Shown: piece after piece, positions 61,244 to 64,000 of the stretch
Position numbering within the stretch: position 1 is the first letter of the stretch
Layout of the letters: each line of letters starts with the position of its first letter
Assembly (NCBI RefSeq): GCF_022539315.1
Contig: NC_066313.1
Location: 72,853,934 to 72,917,933 of the forward strand
Direction of reading: 5' to 3'
Length of the DNA stretch: 64,000 nt
DNA from: Serinus canaria
Lineage: Eukaryota > Chordata > Aves > Passeriformes > Fringillidae
Notes under the pieces: model-generated
Told to the model about the DNA's origin: nothing
The model's input: only the letters and a program-made list of their open reading frames with translations
Databases searched by the model: none
Made by a program: the position numbers and the translations under genes

Positions 61244-64000
61244 ATAATTCTTCAGATGTGTTGGGGTTACTGCTCCCCTTATGAAGTGCCTGTGCCATTT
61301 AAAATCAGTAAATTCATAGCAGTGTGGTGCATCTTGAAACATATCAAGAAGAGAAATAATAAATACATAGGCCAATAGTAAAAGGACCTAAATCTTCCTG
61401 TAGGAAGGATTAGTCTCTTCATCTTTCGTCCCTGCTCCCTTTGTTTCTGTAGTTTATGTCTCTCAGAATGTTTCTATTACAAGTAGAGTTATAAATGTAA
61501 TTCACAGACCGTGATATGATCAACGAATTGTTTTGCATTTGCTAAATTTCTGTCAAGATTTCTGTCACTGATTTGTCATTCATACACCCAGTACTTCTGC
61601 ATAATTTTTTGTGTGCTGTTGTCATCTTGTCTTCAAGAATCTCAGATGGGCTTGGTTTACTGGGTTCTCAGCCATTTTTTAGCTGCTGCTCTAGCCAGTG
61701 CCAGTGTTTCCAGTTACCCAGATGCTCTGAGTAGGAGAGCTACATCTATTCTGGTGAAATACACACTTTCTGACAAACTTTGTCGTTTCTGCCGTCACAG
61801 AATTCTCTCAGTTTTGTTTCATTGCGATTGGTCTCCTTTCCTACCATGTCCTATCTTTCTCCCAGTTCTCACTGTACTTTATCCCTTCTGTCTTCACTTC
61901 CACTTGCCATAGCCTTTTTCCTGAAACTTCATTTTCCTGTTTGCTTGTTGGATAGTTCTGCATGTGTCTACCATTTTGCTCTCTGCAAAGCCAGCTCTAA
62001 ATGTTGACCAAAACCCTGTTGACTAAAAACTAAATCACCAGATAATGAGCAATAGAATGAGCAGAATTTGTATAAAAATGTAAGTGATTCCAGATGGCTG
62101 GCTGATTTGTAAAACCACTCTGTGAGTGTCTTTAGACGGTATGGTAATGAATAGGGTTTGAGTTTTTTGTGTGAACAAGTTCTGGGTTTTGTGCTGGTGA
62201 GCTGTATGGTTGTCAGCTGAGATGCTTTTTAGGACTGTGCACAGACAGCAGTGGGGGAAAAAAAAAAAAGCATAGAAACAGCAAGAGAGTTTGTCCTGCA
62301 TGCCCCTACCTTTTGGCAAAATTGCACTTTTACAGTGGTGGTGTTGATTTGTGATTCTTAGCAAGTCTACATTGGCAGTCCAAAAGTCTGCTCCAGAGTT
62401 AAGGTTGCCAAGGGCACTTTCAGCTCCTGTGTTCAATTACTTTAAACTCTCACACGATATAGTAGTATATTTTATAACACCAGAAAATGATGAGTTAAAG
62501 TAATGTTGACTTTAGCTTATGAAAAGCACTTGCAGGTATGCCCCAAAATAATCTAAGGCTGCCCTCCTGAATAGACAGGTAGTTACTGGAAAAAGCAATA
62601 GTTGTGTACAATAGTACAACTAAACAGCAGTGGAATTACTTGTATTGTGTGTCAAGTTTTTCAGTTCAGCATATGCCTTGTTCGTTATCCAACTTCTGTT
62701 CACAGCATTGAGTTCAAACGTACTGAAGTGTGGGGGATTGGTTGGAGGAGCTTGTCAGTGTTGTGAATGAGTGTGGAAGCCTGAGGCTTCGAGTTATTGC
62801 CACCTGAATATGTGTGTCTGCAAGTGAACTCTGTGAGCAAGGGTAGAATTGGACTTGGTTACCTCAGTTTAGGTGTTGAATACTATTTCAGCAGTCCTGA
62901 AGCAGGAATGTAGAACTAGTGAATGTGACAAGGTCCAGAGGGAAGTTGGAGTAGTGGACCCAGTCTTTCCCCTATGTCTTCAAGAACATCTGGTGCAGAA
63001 TTTTCATCATGAGTTGTAGTTGAGGTAGCCCAGATTATCTCAATGATGGGAATCTAATGAATACTAATGAAACTTACAAGTCTTTGCAGAGCCTGTAAGT
63101 TTTATCATCTCCATGCATGTGTTAAGGGTGCTACACAGCTTCTCAAATTATTTCAGATGCTTGCATTGAGGTATTTAATTCTGTCCATAGCTGTTTATAA
63201 TGGTGGGAACTTGTGCATATTTAGACACCTAAATGTATATCAGTGAAGAACTATGTATGTCTCACTGACAGCATTAAGATTCCATATCACCAATAAAACG
63301 AGGGTGTCATGTATAAATTGGGATGGAAAACAAAGTAGTAATAGGAATGACCGAGATCTCTGCAATAACATAGAGGCAGTTAAGGAAAATATTCTTGAGC
63401 AAAGGAGAAGTGAATAAGTTTGCAAGGGCTGTTTGATGAGTGTTAGTTTTAGAGTGGAAACCATGCTTAGGGGAGTGGCTTTCTTTTAGCTTATGCCTAA
63501 TGCACTCCTCTTGATTTCACATAGTGATTTTTTTTCTAAACTGTTCTTCAGCATCTGTAATGGAAATGTTCTGACCCCATTATTAAAGAGGGCAGAATTG
63601 AGGTTAACTTTGTTAAATATTCTTGCTTTGATTTTTCTAGAGGCTTCAGGATATTTTAGTTCAGATGTGACATTATCAGGTGACCCTGACTGCACGAGCT
63701 GGTGGGTTAACCTTAGCCAGAAGTCAGATGCCCACCCTGTTCTCTGGCACAGAGTCCTTCTCCTGCAGCCTCTCTCATCTACACAAGTCTTGGGACCTAC
63801 ACCCAGTACAGTCAGAAATAGTATATTCCTCTTTGTGCTGATGCAGGAAATATCTGTTCTTCCCCTTTGTTCCCTGTAGTTGTTTGAAAATTGTTCTGAT
63901 GGCCAGAATTAACCCTTTTTCTACTTGGGCTTTTATGTCTTTTTAATTTTTGACCTTCCTCTTTTGAGGTGAGCGAGTGGTGTGAGTAGGTAGTGTTTCA

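Larger units (their letters stand above)
10462..64000 (+). other. GPC6: GPC6 intron 1 (5' part, over 53 kb)
   Basis: From the exon 1 donor to the end of the window no glypican exon 2 can be found: no frame holds a HLRICPQ / YTCC-like sequence. Very long first introns are characteristic of GPC5 and GPC6. No other protein-coding gene is supported inside the intron; contents are CR1 and LTR remnants, microsatellites and candidate splice elements, listed separately. Stretches in which I recognise nothing further include 11240-14130, 14171-19850, 19863-22330, 22646-23450, 30002-33900, 38400-41600, 41670-49080, 50050-51790, 52400-54360, 57250-60410 and 61244-64000. Confidence 0.85.

Noticed and set aside
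10462..64000. GPC6 exon 2 or other glypican exons in the intron
   Set aside because: No frame shows the expected HLRICPQ / YTCC continuation or later cysteine motifs.
1..64000. tRNA genes, rRNA, CRISPR arrays, bacterial operons or integrated viral genomes
   Set aside because: No cloverleaf with A/B boxes, spaced repeats, dense coding or retroviral gag/pol/env remnants was recognised; only LTR-type pieces are present.

Overview
The window is vertebrate nuclear DNA and almost certainly from a bird. Several CR1 retroposon copies carry the avian-type 3' end, in which the pattern 'CCTTCCAACC...ATTCTRTGATTCTRTG' can be read on one strand or the other. Three LTR-like elements have avian endogenous-retrovirus LTR layout. 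CpG is rare everywhere except one dense island at about 9.5-11.1 kb. No bacterial or phage genes, rRNA, tRNA or CRISPR array could be recognised.

One gene is identifiable: exon 1 of glypican-6 (GPC6), on the + strand at 10245-10461. It encodes an unusually long leucine-rich signal peptide and the first residues of the mature glypican core, and ends at a clean GCAG/GTAAGG donor in phase 1. The exon lies inside the CpG island. About 0.6-0.8 kb before the start codon are a (GT)n tract and a (CA)n tract in opposite orientation. Positions 1 to about 9440 are upstream intergenic DNA; in human the upstream neighbour is GPC5, and no GPC5 exon is recognisable here.

Everything from 10462 to the end is the first part of GPC6 intron 1, more than 53 kb; exon 2 is not in the window. 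The intron holds CR1 fragments (22.3, 25.5-26.1, 37.3-38.4, 49.9, 54.4, 56.4 and 61.1-61.2 kb), a putative solo LTR nested inside one CR1 (37547-38248), two mutually related LTRs (51.8 and 56.5 kb), and microsatellites and homopolymers, including a 140-bp T-rich block at 36.5 kb and T40 at 52.3 kb.

The most interesting signal is at 34767/34768, about 24.3 kb into the intron. A strong polypyrimidine tract and CAG acceptor abut a near-consensus donor (GTAAGC), and a second donor follows 133 nt later. This is the architecture of a vertebrate recursive splice site with its RS-exon, a known device for removing very long first introns. Weaker sites of the same kind are at 23489, 33950 and 49088. 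All are sequence inferences; RNA data or cross-species alignment would decide them.
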